A stretch of DNA of 64,000 nt. Source: Gemmobacter fulvus (GTDB taxonomy: Bacteria; Pseudomonadota; Alphaproteobacteria; Rhodobacterales; Rhodobacteraceae). Location of the stretch: positions 1-64,000 of the forward strand of contig NZ_CP076364.1 in NCBI RefSeq assembly GCF_018798885.1, written 5' to 3'. The first letter of the stretch is position 1. Each line of letters begins with the position of its first letter. The notes beneath the pieces were generated by a model that had not been told where the DNA came from, made no database searches, and saw only the letters and a list, made by a program, of their open reading frames with translations. This document shows, piece after piece, positions 35,207 to 43,583 of the stretch. A program made the translations under genes and the position numbers.

Positions 35207-36209
35207 AGGTGCCCAGCACGTTCGCGAAAGCCACCGGCTTTCCGGATTGCAACGACTGTGCAGCGGCTTCTGCCATCGCAAGCGCCGCGATGCCGTCAGA
35301 CAAGGTGACCGGCAGCGCGTCCCCTGCGCTGACTGCCGCAACAAAGGCGGCCCATTCAGCAGAGTAGGCCGGCATATAGCGTTCAAGGAAGAAATAGGTG
35401 GGTTTTGCCCCTGTGACTCCGGCGATGGTCGATTTGACGACTGTGTTTTCAAGCATGTTCTGCGCCTGCAGCAAGCCTTCGGACCCCAGCAGCTCAACCC
35501 GCTGGTCATAGCCATAGACCGCTCGACGACTGTTCTTGATGACCGCAATCCGACCATCGGCATAGGTCAGCGTGACCACCGCCGTATCCACGTCTCCCGC
35601 CGCCCCGATGGCCGGATCGACGATGGAGGATCCCACAGCTGAAACGGTGACGGGGGGCGCATCCATGATGAAATTGGCCATGTCGAAATCATGGATCATC
35701 ATGTCGCGGAACAGACCGCCCGAGACCTTGATATAGGCCACGGGCGGGGGCGCCGGGTCGAACGAGGTGATCGACAGCAGCTCGGCCTTGCCGATCTCGC
35801 CCTTGTCCAGCGCGGCTTTCAGCGCGGCGAAGTTCGGATCAAAGCGGCGGTTGAAGCCGATCATCACGGGGCGGCCCGTAGAGGTGACGGCCTTCTGGCA
35901 GGCCTGTGCCCGCGCCAGCGACAGATCCACCGGCTTTTCGCACAGCACGGCTTTGCCCGCCGCCGTTGCCCGCTCGATCAGGTCGGAATGGGTGTCGGTC
36001 GAGGTGGCGATCAGCACGGCGTCGATCGACGCATCGGCCAGAATGGCCTCGGTGGCGCGGGCCTCGGCCCCGTATTGCGCGGCCAGTTTGGCGGCGGCGT
36101 CAGCGTTGATGTCCGACACCGCGACAAGACGACTGCCGGGATTGGTGGAAATGGCGGTGGCATGCACGCCCGCGATGCGGCCTGCGCCAAGAAGGGCTAC
36201 GTTCAACAT
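35205..36209 (-). CDS. Gfo/Idh/MocA oxidoreductase, inositol 2-dehydrogenase-like
   Basis: This 334-residue NAD(P)-dependent dehydrogenase has an N-terminal Rossmann motif 'VALLGAGRIAGVHA', the family signature 'CEKPVDL', and the catalytic Asp/His segment 'GGLFRDMMIHDFDMANF', as in IolG, which oxidises myo-inositol to its 2-keto form. Related enzymes act on many polyols and sugars, so the substrate is open. It is the last gene of the operon, and its stop codon is the exact junction with the left 359-bp repeat. Confidence 0.9.
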   Translation of the reverse strand: MLNVALLGAGRIAGVHATAISTNPGSRLVAVSDINADAAAKLAAQYGAEARATEAILADASIDAVLIATSTDTHSDLIERATAAGKAVLCEKPVDLSLARAQACQKAVTSTGRPVMIGFNRRFDPNFAALKAALDKGEIGKAELLSITSFDPAPPPVAYIKVSGGLFRDMMIHDFDMANFIMDAPPVTVSAVGSSIVDPAIGAAGDVDTAVVTLTYADGRIAVIKNSRRAVYGYDQRVELLGSEGLLQAQNMLENTVVKSTIAGVTGAKPTYFFLERYMPAYSAEWAAFVAAVSAGDALPVTLSDGIAALAMAEAAAQSLQSGKPVAFANVLGT

Positions 36210-36225
36210 GTGATGACCTTGTCAG

Positions 36226-37035
36226 TTACAGGCCCAGATCGGCCTTGAAAGCGGCGAATTCAGCGTCAGCCATGGCGACGTTGTGCTGCGGTTCGGGATA
36301 GGCGCCTGCGTTCACGTCGGCGATGAACTCGCGGAAGGCGGCGATGCGTTCGCTTTGCAGCCGGGCGTATTCGGCGGCGAAGGTGCGGTAGGTTTTGGCA
36401 TGACGCGGCTTGTGGCCATCGGTGCAGCCCAGCACGTCTTCGGCGAACAGATATTGCGCGTCGGCCCCCGGCCCCGCTCCCATGCCCAGCATGATCATCG
36501 GGGTGTTTTGCGAGATCAGCGCGCCCAGACGGTCGGGCACCACCTCCAGCTCTGCACCAAAGCAGCCGATGGCTTCCAGCTGTTTCACATGGTCCCAGAC
36601 CGACCGTGCCTCGGCTGCGGTTTTGCCCACCGCGCGCCAGCCGGTCCAGGTGATGTAGCTGGGGATCAGGCCGACATGGGCGACCACGGGCATGTGGTTG
36701 TCGCACAGCGCCTTCTGGATATCCAGACTGGCGGCGCAGTAGAAGCAGTCGCCCCCCATCGCAGTGAACTTGAACGCCGCGCGGAGGTACTCTTCCGCTG
36801 TGGCCAGCCCGCCATAGGGGCCGAAGGGCAGACCGACCTGCACGAAACAGCGGCCTGCCGCCTCGCGCATTTCAGCGGTGAAGAAGCGGCTTTCAATCGA
36901 CAGCATGTGGATGCCCGCCGCATCGGCCGCGGCGGCTTCCTCCAGCGTGGTGACATAGAGCATGCTGATTTTCTGCCCCCGCGCTTTCATGGCGCGCATG
37001 TCGTGCACCGTGGGGCGATTGGCTTTGTGGACCAT
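36226..37035 (-). CDS. PanB-like enzyme with altered metal site
   Basis: This 269-residue protein is of the ketopantoate hydroxymethyltransferase family (PEP/pyruvate TIM barrel). Clear PanB landmarks: 'VGLPFGPYGG', 'VVAHVGLIPSYI', 'LEVVPDRL', 'GMGAGPGADAQ', 'DGHKPRHAKTY', 'PEPQHN'. By my alignment the PanB metal ligands are changed: the GDS Asp is Glu48, the ADMPF Asp is Gly68, the Lys and Glu of V-K-x-E-G-G are Tyr99 and Ala101, while the catalytic Glu (E164) stays. It is therefore unlikely to make pantoate and probably does an aldol or retro-aldol step in this operon's pathway. The ATG at 37035 lies four bases after the upstream stop. Confidence 0.85.
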   Translation of the reverse strand: MVHKANRPTVHDMRAMKARGQKISMLYVTTLEEAAAADAAGIHMLSIESRFFTAEMREAAGRCFVQVGLPFGPYGGLATAEEYLRAAFKFTAMGGDCFYCAASLDIQKALCDNHMPVVAHVGLIPSYITWTGWRAVGKTAAEARSVWDHVKQLEAIGCFGAELEVVPDRLGALISQNTPMIMLGMGAGPGADAQYLFAEDVLGCTDGHKPRHAKTYRTFAAEYARLQSERIAAFREFIADVNAGAYPEPQHNVAMADAEFAAFKADLGL

Positions 37036-37039
37036 GATA

Positions 37040-37813
37040 TTACACCGTAAAAGCGTTGCGGAAGGCTTCGAGAGCAGCCTCTTCATCGCCGCTGGCAAAG
37101 CCTTCAAGGCTGACATGGCCGGAATAGCCCATGGCTTTCAAAGCCTTGGCAATAGCGTGATAGTTGATCTCGCCCGTGCCCGGCTCGTAGCGGCCCGGGT
37201 TGTCGGCCACCTGCACCTCACCGATCCATGGCAGGCATTTCTCGCACCAGCGGATCAGATCACCCTCGCCGATCTGGGTGTGGTAAAGGTCAAGGTTGAT
37301 GCGAAGCTCGGGGCGGTTGACCGCGGACACCAGCGCCAGCACATCTGCCGTTGACCCGAAGGGGCAGCCCGGATGATCCAGCAGGTTTAGGTTTTCCAGC
37401 GTAAAGATCACACCCAGTTCCGCCCCAAGATCGCAGATGCGGTTCAGGGTATCGCGGGCCTTCAGCCACATTGCACCCGTAGCCACCTGTGTCTGCCAGA
37501 TCGGGATACCGCCATCGCCCAGCCCCGTGCCGTGCAGGTTCAGCCGCTGCACCCCAAGCCGTTTGCCCACGGCAGCGGTTTCCCGGGCCGAGGCCAGCAG
37601 CAGGTCAGCGCCCGCATCATCGGCCAGGCGCCCCTCGAGATAGCCATTCATGATGGTGAAAGTGGCCCCCGTGGCTGCCAGCTTGGCCAAATCCCAGGCG
37701 GGCCAGTTCCACAGGCCAACACCAAAGCCCATCTCTTTCAGACGCGACGCGCGCCACTCGATCGGGCGGTCGCACCACAGCATTTCGGCGCAGGCGGCAA
37801 GGGGGAATGTCAT
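37040..37813 (-). CDS. Hydroxypyruvate-isomerase-like TIM-barrel enzyme
   Basis: This 257-residue protein is of the sugar-phosphate isomerase/epimerase (AP-endonuclease 2) fold. Metal-binding acids are visible in 'FTLENLNLLDHPG', 'INLDLYHTQIGEG', 'VQVADNPGRYEPGTGEINY' and 'HVSLEGF', and the 'RYEPGTGEINY' stretch is typical of hydroxypyruvate and related keto-acid isomerases. It probably isomerises a small keto- or aldo-sugar acid in the pathway. It starts one base after the Rieske gene. Confidence 0.88.
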   Translation of the reverse strand: MTFPLAACAEMLWCDRPIEWRASRLKEMGFGVGLWNWPAWDLAKLAATGATFTIMNGYLEGRLADDAGADLLLASARETAAVGKRLGVQRLNLHGTGLGDGGIPIWQTQVATGAMWLKARDTLNRICDLGAELGVIFTLENLNLLDHPGCPFGSTADVLALVSAVNRPELRINLDLYHTQIGEGDLIRWCEKCLPWIGEVQVADNPGRYEPGTGEINYHAIAKALKAMGYSGHVSLEGFASGDEEAALEAFRNAFTV

Positions 37814-37814
37814 G

Positions 37815-38138
37815 TCAGATCTCGATATACACAGCGCCGTCTTCGACTTTGACGGGGAAGGTTTTCAGGTTGATGCAGGCGGGAGCGCGCTTGGCCTCGC
37901 CGGTGCGGTAGCAGAAGGTGGCGCTGTGCTTGGGGCATTCGACCGTGCCCTCCATCACCAGCCCGTCGGCGAGATGCACCTTTTCGTGGCTGCAAATGCC
38001 GTCCATGGCGAAGAACTCGTCTTCTTCGCTGCGGATGATGATGAAGGTCTGCGCGCCGTGATCAAAGCGCATCAGATCGTCAAGGTCGATGTCGGTGGTG
38101 GCGCAGGCGCGTATCCAGTTGGGCATGATCAGATCCAT
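37815..38138 (-). CDS. Rieske [2Fe-2S] ferredoxin
   Basis: This 107-residue single-domain electron carrier has both cluster boxes, C49-S-H51 ('GICSHEKVHLADG') and C68-P-K-H71 ('VECPKHSATF'). Small Rieske ferredoxins pass electrons from a flavin reductase to an oxygenase. The operon also encodes a membrane di-iron hydroxylase, the most likely acceptor. No reductase gene is present, so one must be supplied from elsewhere. Confidence 0.92.
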   Translation of the reverse strand: MDLIMPNWIRACATTDIDLDDLMRFDHGAQTFIIIRSEEDEFFAMDGICSHEKVHLADGLVMEGTVECPKHSATFCYRTGEAKRAPACINLKTFPVKVEDGAVYIEI

Positions 38139-38222
38139 CGGTTTTTGGGTGCCCCGGCCCGGTAGAGGATCGGGCCGGGGCGATGATCGGTGTCCGGGGG
38201 AAACTGGACACCGACGGGGAGA

Positions 38223-39044
38223 CTATTGCGCCGGCGGCGGCGGGTGGCCGCCATGGCTGTTCATGTAGGTTTCGATCTCGGCCTCAAGGCTGGCCATCGA
38301 GGCCCCGCCCGCCATCAGATCGGTGATTTCTTCGCGGGTCTTTTCGCCCTTGTGGAAGTCGGCGGCGACCGCGCCGCGGATCAGCACCGCGAAATGATCG
38401 CCCACGGCCATGGCGTGCATCACCTGATGGGTGATGAAGATCACCGCGAGGCCCCGCCGTTTCGCCTCGTTCACGATGCGCAGAACATGGGTGGCCTGCT
38501 TGACGCCAAGTGCTGCGGTGGGCTCATCCAGGATCAGCACCCGCGCGCCGAAATGCACGGCACGGGCAATGGCCAGTGATTGACGTTCGCCGCCGGACAG
38601 ACCGCCGACCAGACGGTCGCCGTCGTCGATCCGGGTGATGCCGAAATCGCGCACGGCCTTGACGGCGATGTCATTGGCGCGCTGGCGGTCATAAACCTTG
38701 AACGGCCCGAAGCCCTTGGTCGGCTCTACCCCCACGAAAAAGCTGCGGCCGATGGACATCAGGGGGAAGGTTCCACCGAACTGGTGCACCGTGGCGATGC
38801 CCTTTTCAGATGCGGCGCGCGGGGTCGGCAGGCCGATGCCCGTGCCATCCATCTCTATGGTGCCAGAGCTGGGTTGGTGGACGCCCGACATGATCTTGAT
38901 GAGCGTGGATTTTCCGGCGCCATTGTCGCCCAGCAGGCACAGAACCTCACCCGCGCGGACCTCCAGCGTGATGTCATGCAGCACGTCGATGGGGCCGAAG
39001 GATTTGTTGACGCCACGCAGCGCAAGGATTGGTGCGGCCATCAC
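38223..39044 (-). CDS. Ribose-type sugar ABC transporter, ATP-binding protein
   Basis: This 273-residue protein has one ABC domain: Walker A 'LLGDNGAGKSTLIKIM', signature 'VGGLSGGERQSLAIARA', Walker B 'ARVLILDEPTAALG', H-loop 'VIFITHQVMHA'. RbsA-type proteins usually have two domains in 500 residues, so this is the single-domain (FrcA-like) form that dimerises. It overlaps the permease gene by four bases. Confidence 0.93.
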   Translation of the reverse strand: MMAAPILALRGVNKSFGPIDVLHDITLEVRAGEVLCLLGDNGAGKSTLIKIMSGVHQPSSGTIEMDGTGIGLPTPRAASEKGIATVHQFGGTFPLMSIGRSFFVGVEPTKGFGPFKVYDRQRANDIAVKAVRDFGITRIDDGDRLVGGLSGGERQSLAIARAVHFGARVLILDEPTAALGVKQATHVLRIVNEAKRRGLAVIFITHQVMHAMAVGDHFAVLIRGAVAADFHKGEKTREEITDLMAGGASMASLEAEIETYMNSHGGHPPPPAQ

Positions 39045-40048
39045 TTGCCCCCTTTCTTCGGCGCATAGGACAGCGCCATTTTGCGGAAGGTATTGTTCAT
39101 CAAGACTGCGCCCAACAGCAGCACGCCGATGATGAGCGACGACCAGTTGCGGTCAAAATCAGTGTAGTAGATGCCTTGGGTGACGATGGCGAAGGTGATG
39201 GTGCCAAAGAAGATCCCGATCACCGACCCGAAGCCCCCGGTCAGCAGCACGCCCCCCACCACAACCGAGATGATCGCGTTGAAGATGAACGACTGCCCGC
39301 CCGCCACCTGGGCCGAGTTGTAAAGGATCGCCTGGCACATGCCGACAAAGGCGGCGGAGGTGGAGGACAGCACGAACAGCACCATGGTCAGCCGCTCGGT
39401 CGGGATGCCGGCGTTGCGGGCCGAAACCTTGTCGCCGCCCATGGCGAAAACCCAGTTCCCGAAGGGTGACAGGTGGACAAAGAACACATACAGCGCCGTC
39501 AGCCCCAGCCACCACAACACCATGACCTGCATCTGCCCGCCCAGCACGAAATCGCCAAACATCACCTTGGCCACGCCTTCGGTTTTCAGGGCGACCGAGG
39601 TGGATTTGGTGATCAGCACGGTCAGGCCCAGCACGATGCCCTGAACGGCAAACAGGGTGCCCAGCGTCACGATCAGCGATGGAACGGCGGTGCGGATCAC
39701 CAGAAAGCCATTCACCAGACCGACGATCACGCCGAAAGACAATGCCGCAGCAATGCCCATCCAGATCGGCAACCCGTAATGGCCCGAGATCACGGAAACG
39801 GTCATCGCGCCAAAGGGCACCATGGCCCCGACCGAGATGTCCAGCTCGCCCGCGATCATCAACAGGCCCAGCGGAATGGCGATGACGCCAAGGTTTGCGG
39901 CAACGTTCAGCCAGCTTGCCATGCCGGAGGGTTTCAGGAAGGTGACTCCGCCAAAGATGGCAAAGAAGATGAGGACGGCGAAAAGGCCAAGCGCGGCCCC
40001 CGCTTCGGGGCGGCGCGCAAGGGCGCCAAAGGAAAAGGTTCTGGACAT
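39041..40048 (-). CDS. Ribose-type sugar ABC transporter, permease
   Basis: This 335-residue integral membrane protein with eight to ten helices is of the RbsC/BPD_transp_2 family, for example 'PLGLLMIAGELDISVGAM' (the conserved EAA-like segment with G-E-x-D-x-S-V-G) and 'SVVVGGVLLTGGFGSVIG'. The ATG at 40048 is preferred over one 51 bases upstream, since it gives the usual N-terminus. It transports the ligand delivered by the binding protein. Confidence 0.93.
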   Translation of the reverse strand: MSRTFSFGALARRPEAGAALGLFAVLIFFAIFGGVTFLKPSGMASWLNVAANLGVIAIPLGLLMIAGELDISVGAMVPFGAMTVSVISGHYGLPIWMGIAAALSFGVIVGLVNGFLVIRTAVPSLIVTLGTLFAVQGIVLGLTVLITKSTSVALKTEGVAKVMFGDFVLGGQMQVMVLWWLGLTALYVFFVHLSPFGNWVFAMGGDKVSARNAGIPTERLTMVLFVLSSTSAAFVGMCQAILYNSAQVAGGQSFIFNAIISVVVGGVLLTGGFGSVIGIFFGTITFAIVTQGIYYTDFDRNWSSLIIGVLLLGAVLMNNTFRKMALSYAPKKGGK

Positions 40049-40128
40049 GATGCCCCCGGAATGGCTGCGAGAAACGGGCGAGGTGTGGGGTCCGGCCAAC
40101 CCGTGGCGGGGGCCGGACCGATGTCAGA

Positions 40129-41100
40129 TCAACGCGCGCCTTTGGCCACCCCGGCCAGCGTGGCATCGATGTTGGACGCATCCACGATCCCCGGGCCGGT
40201 CAGCACCGGAAACACCGGCAGGTCGGTGCCAAAGTCGATATGCGCGGCCAGCAGGCTGACCGCCAGGAAGGATTGCAGATAGGGCTGCTGGTCAATGGCA
40301 AAGGCCTGGGTGCCGCCCTTGATACGGTCAAGACCCGCCTGGTTCATGTCGAACGAGCCGAGCAGGGTCTTGCCGCTCTTGCCCGCCTGATCCACCGCGA
40401 TGGCCGCGCTGTCAGCGTCGCCGGCCGAGATGGTGATGACGCCGTCGATGCTTTCATCTTTCAGCAGTTCCGCCTTGATCGCCTCGGCCACGGCCGTTGC
40501 ATCGCCAAAGCTGGTGGTCGGCAGCGGCAGTTGCGCACCCATGCCGCCTGCGGTGGTCACGCCATCGATCACGCCCTTGCAGCGCGCCTCGGTGTTGGAC
40601 GCACCCGGCAGGGTGTTGATGCAGAGCACATTCTTCTGCCCGCCCTTGCCGAAATACTCGCCCCCGGCCAGACCGGCCACATATTCATCAGAGCCGACAT
40701 AGTTGATCGCGCCCAGTTCGGTCGCCTTGTCAGCACCGCCCGCATTCATCAGGATCACCTTGATCCCTGCGGCGATGGCGTCCTTGATTGCGGGATCTTC
40801 GGCCTCGGGCACCCAGTTCGGGATGACCAGACCATCAACCTCCATCGAGATCGCGGTGCGGATCAGTTGCACAACATCGGGGGCGAAGTTGTCGTAATTC
40901 ACCAGACGCAGGTAGTTCACGCTGCCGCCATTGGCGACAACGCCGGGGGTGGCATCGTCTATGCCTTTCTTGATGATGTTCCAGAAGGCATCGTCATTCG
41001 AGCCGCCGATCACCGCGATATCGGCCGACATCGCCGCCGAAGCGCTGCTGATCAGGGCCGTGGTTGCCAATGCCTTGGCGAGGGTTTTCATAAAGCTCAT
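40129..41100 (-). CDS. Ribose-type sugar ABC transporter, periplasmic binding protein
   Basis: This 323-residue exported protein has signal 'ALATTALISSASAAMSA' and is a type I periplasmic binding fold of the RbsB/LacI-like class ('DIAVIGGSNDDAFWNIIKKG', 'VDGLVIPNWVPEAEDPAI', 'IDGVITISAGDADSAAIAV', 'LGSFDMNQAGLDRIKGG'). It captures the substrate for the operon's enzymes. Homologues bind pentoses, polyols or autoinducer-2; ligand contacts cannot be assigned from sequence alone. Confidence 0.92.
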   Translation of the reverse strand: MSFMKTLAKALATTALISSASAAMSADIAVIGGSNDDAFWNIIKKGIDDATPGVVANGGSVNYLRLVNYDNFAPDVVQLIRTAISMEVDGLVIPNWVPEAEDPAIKDAIAAGIKVILMNAGGADKATELGAINYVGSDEYVAGLAGGEYFGKGGQKNVLCINTLPGASNTEARCKGVIDGVTTAGGMGAQLPLPTTSFGDATAVAEAIKAELLKDESIDGVITISAGDADSAAIAVDQAGKSGKTLLGSFDMNQAGLDRIKGGTQAFAIDQQPYLQSFLAVSLLAAHIDFGTDLPVFPVLTGPGIVDASNIDATLAGVAKGAR

Positions 41101-41196
41101 GTGTCGTCTCCTCCCTTGTCCCGCCGTTGGTGGCGGGTTTTCAATCTTTGGGTTGACCTGCTGACCCGGCCTCCCTGCCGGATCAGCAGGGATGGA

Positions 41197-42213
41197 TCAT
41201 CCGCGCAACGCCTTGGCGTTCATCCGCGCTTTCTTTTTCTCGAACCGGGCCTGCATCTGCGCATCGCCCGCTTTCGATCCGTCGTGGAAATAGCCAAACC
41301 ACTTGTCCAAAGGGATCAGCCCATCCCCGCCGTAGTTCACTTCGAAATACTTGTGGTGCAGGTAATGGGCGTAGGCGTGGCTGTCCAAAGTGCTGTCTTC
41401 CGTGATCTCCAGCTTGTCGAACCCGATATGGCCATTCACCGCGCCAAACCCCGCCAGATGCAGCTGGAACATTGCAATGATCGGGTTCGAGGGGATCACA
41501 AGGTGCCACAGCGCAACGGCGTGATACAGGAAGCCTTCGACAGGGTGCATCGACAGCGAAGACCACGGGCTGGGGTTGACCGAGTTGTGGTGAACCGAAT
41601 GCACCCATTTATACAGCAGCGGCGTGTGGATCAGGCGGTGGATGCAGAAGAAATGCACCTCATGGATCGCTGGGGCCAACAGGGTCAGCGTGACCAGCCA
41701 CAGCCAGTTGTCAGACCAGCTCAACCATGGAACGGCGCCCGTGGCATAGGCGTGCAAAAAGATCACCTGCACCAGCGTCCACAGCGGGATCGAGAGGAAG
41801 AAGCTGCGCAGGAAGTTGTCGATGTTCTGCGATTTGAACCAGAACACATCCGAAGGCTGTTCGGCCGGGAATTTCGCGTTGTACTTGAACCGCGTGCCCT
41901 GCTTTTTCTTTACATACCAGAACAGCTCCACCCCGCCGTAAAACACGAAGATCGCGGCGGCGTTCACGGCGTAAAGCCAGAGCGGCCAGCCAAAGGACAG
42001 GGTTTTCATCACCTCGACATCGGGCACGACATAGAACCACCAGATCAGCGTGGTTGCCATGTGGAAGGCGTTCCACGGGAACAGGTATTCCGGGATCCAG
42101 GCCAGAACTTTCGGCAGGCTGAACGGGCGCTTCCAGAACGGTGGCACGTCCAGAACCGCAGACGGGGCCCAGTCGCCACGTTTGTTCCGGGTGCCGAATT
42201 TCAGATCGTCCAT
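41197..42213 (-). CDS. Sterol-desaturase-type membrane hydroxylase
   Basis: This 338-residue membrane enzyme of the fatty-acid hydroxylase superfamily uses a di-iron site to hydroxylate an unactivated carbon. The ATG at 42213 has GGAGG six bases upstream. Several hydrophobic helices surround the histidine boxes 'HEVHFFCIHRLIH', 'WVHSVHHNSVNP' and 'HAYAHYLHHKYF'. It is the first gene of the operon and is joined by a Rieske ferredoxin downstream, a fitting electron donor. A water-soluble ABC-imported substrate with a membrane hydroxylase is unusual. Confidence 0.88.
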   Translation of the reverse strand: MDDLKFGTRNKRGDWAPSAVLDVPPFWKRPFSLPKVLAWIPEYLFPWNAFHMATTLIWWFYVVPDVEVMKTLSFGWPLWLYAVNAAAIFVFYGGVELFWYVKKKQGTRFKYNAKFPAEQPSDVFWFKSQNIDNFLRSFFLSIPLWTLVQVIFLHAYATGAVPWLSWSDNWLWLVTLTLLAPAIHEVHFFCIHRLIHTPLLYKWVHSVHHNSVNPSPWSSLSMHPVEGFLYHAVALWHLVIPSNPIIAMFQLHLAGFGAVNGHIGFDKLEITEDSTLDSHAYAHYLHHKYFEVNYGGDGLIPLDKWFGYFHDGSKAGDAQMQARFEKKKARMNAKALRG

Positions 42214-42436
42214 CTCTCGCCTCCGTTGCTTGACCTGCTGCTTTGCAAAGAAAATACGCCATCGCGCCGGGCCCGTTGTGCACGGTGCGCGGTCTGGCTT
42301 TGCAGCCCGGTGCTTTGGTAAATTTCCCCTGCTGGGGCGTCTGTCGGGTGTGGCCCTGCAGACCGCCTCATGGATCATTCTTAGACTTTCAATTCCACGC
42401 TCGATCAAGAATGGAATTTTTGTTTGCTTAATTTCG

Positions 42437-42479
42437 TCTCAAATGTATCATGTGGTATCACAAATGATATGATTTGAGA
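42437..42479. promoter_or_regulatory. Operator region between lacI-type gene and catabolic operon
   Basis: TCTCAAAT and ATTTGAGA form a perfect 8-bp inverted repeat across 27 AT-rich bases, with GTATCA repeated inside. It lies just upstream of, and overlaps, the regulator start, in a 260-bp divergent gap. It is a likely binding site for the LacI-type protein and perhaps RNA polymerase. Confidence 0.45.
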
Positions 42480-43511
42480 TGTTCTGCAGATGACCCGCCC
42501 CGCGATCTGGCCGATGCGGCCGCCGTTTCTGTTGCCACCGTGAACCGGGTTTTGGCGGGGGCGGCCAATGTGCGCGCGCCGACTCGGCTTCTGGTTCAGG
42601 AAGCGGCGGAGAGAATCGGCTTCTACGGCTTGGGCACCATCCAGTCGCGCGTTGCAGCCAGTCGCCCGAAATACCGCTTTGGCGTTCTGTTGTTGCAGCC
42701 GCATCGCCCGTTCTACCAAAACATCGCCGCCGCCCTGCGCCGCGCCGTGGCCGAGGTGACCAGCGCCGAGATCGACCTGCGGATCGAATTTCTGGAGGAT
42801 CTGTCGCCACAAAACACCGCTGACCGCGCGCTTGCGCTGGCAAAGGACTGTCAGGCCCTGTGCATCGTTGCCGCCGTGCATCCCATCGTGACCGAGGCCG
42901 TGGCCCAGATTCAGGCGCGGGGGGTGCATGTCTTTGCTCTTGTGGGGCAGCTTTCGGCCACCGGTCAGGTGCCCTATATCGGTTTGGACAACTGGAAGGT
43001 TGGCCGCACCGCTGCATGGACGTTTGCCAATGTCTGCAAGACCCCCGGCAAGATCGGGATTCTTCTGGGCAACCCTCGCTATCGAAATCAGGAAATGAAC
43101 GAAGCTGGTTTTCGGTCCTATTTCCGCGAAATGGCGTCCGAGTTTACCCTGCTTGAACCGCTCTCAACCTTTGAAGCCTCGGCAATCGCGCAGGAGATGA
43201 CGGAAAAGCTGCTTGCAGAGCATCCTGATCTGGTCGGGCTTTACATCTCGGGCGGTGGGATAAGTGGCGCGCTTGCTGCGCTGCGCAGTGCGGGCAAGAC
43301 GGAGAAAATTGTGGCGGTGGGCTATGATCTGTTTGATGTGACCCGTTCGGCGCTGCTGGATGGCACCATGACCCTTGTCATCTCGCACCCATTGGACCGA
43401 CTTGCCCATGACGCGATGGAGGCCATGGTCGCCGCATGCGCGCCCATCAGCAGCCCCGCAAACCTGACCCGTGTGGTTCCCTTCGAGATATACACGCGAG
43501 AAAATCTGTAG
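42474..43511 (+). CDS. LacI-family transcriptional regulator of the cassette
   Basis: This 345-residue protein has an N-terminal LacI helix-turn-helix ('RDLADAAAVSVATVNRVLAG', the family's V-S-x-x-T-V-x-R-V-L) followed by a sugar-binding PBP1 domain ('YRFGVLLLQPHRPFYQNIAA' to 'TMTLVISHPLDRLAHDAMEA'). The first codons are unusual (MRCSADDPPRD), so the start is uncertain. It is divergent from the catabolic operon and likely senses the same imported compound as the RbsB-type protein. Confidence 0.9.
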   Translation: MRCSADDPPRDLADAAAVSVATVNRVLAGAANVRAPTRLLVQEAAERIGFYGLGTIQSRVAASRPKYRFGVLLLQPHRPFYQNIAAALRRAVAEVTSAEIDLRIEFLEDLSPQNTADRALALAKDCQALCIVAAVHPIVTEAVAQIQARGVHVFALVGQLSATGQVPYIGLDNWKVGRTAAWTFANVCKTPGKIGILLGNPRYRNQEMNEAGFRSYFREMASEFTLLEPLSTFEASAIAQEMTEKLLAEHPDLVGLYISGGGISGALAALRSAGKTEKIVAVGYDLFDVTRSALLDGTMTLVISHPLDRLAHDAMEAMVAACAPISSPANLTRVVPFEIYTRENL

Positions 43512-43518
43512 GTGCCCA

Positions 43519-43572
43519 AAGGTCTTCCTTTCGGCCGTCGCCCTCGCCGCAACCGTCATGTTCTGGCTATGA
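43519..43572 (+). pseudogene. IS5-family transposase 3' remnant
   Basis: Eighteen codons, 'KVFLSAVALAATVMFWL' and stop, match the end of the IS5 transposase at 34014 but are diverged, so it is a different element. It begins right after the lacI-type gene and is followed by a terminus GAGTCCTGACCC, where the right 359-bp repeat begins. Confidence 0.75.
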
Positions 43573-43583
43573 CGCGAGAACGA

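Noticed and set aside
40240-42321. A 693-codon plus-strand frame opposite the binding protein and hydroxylase
   Set aside because: It is an antisense shadow: the minus-strand genes have clear family motifs, and this frame has none.
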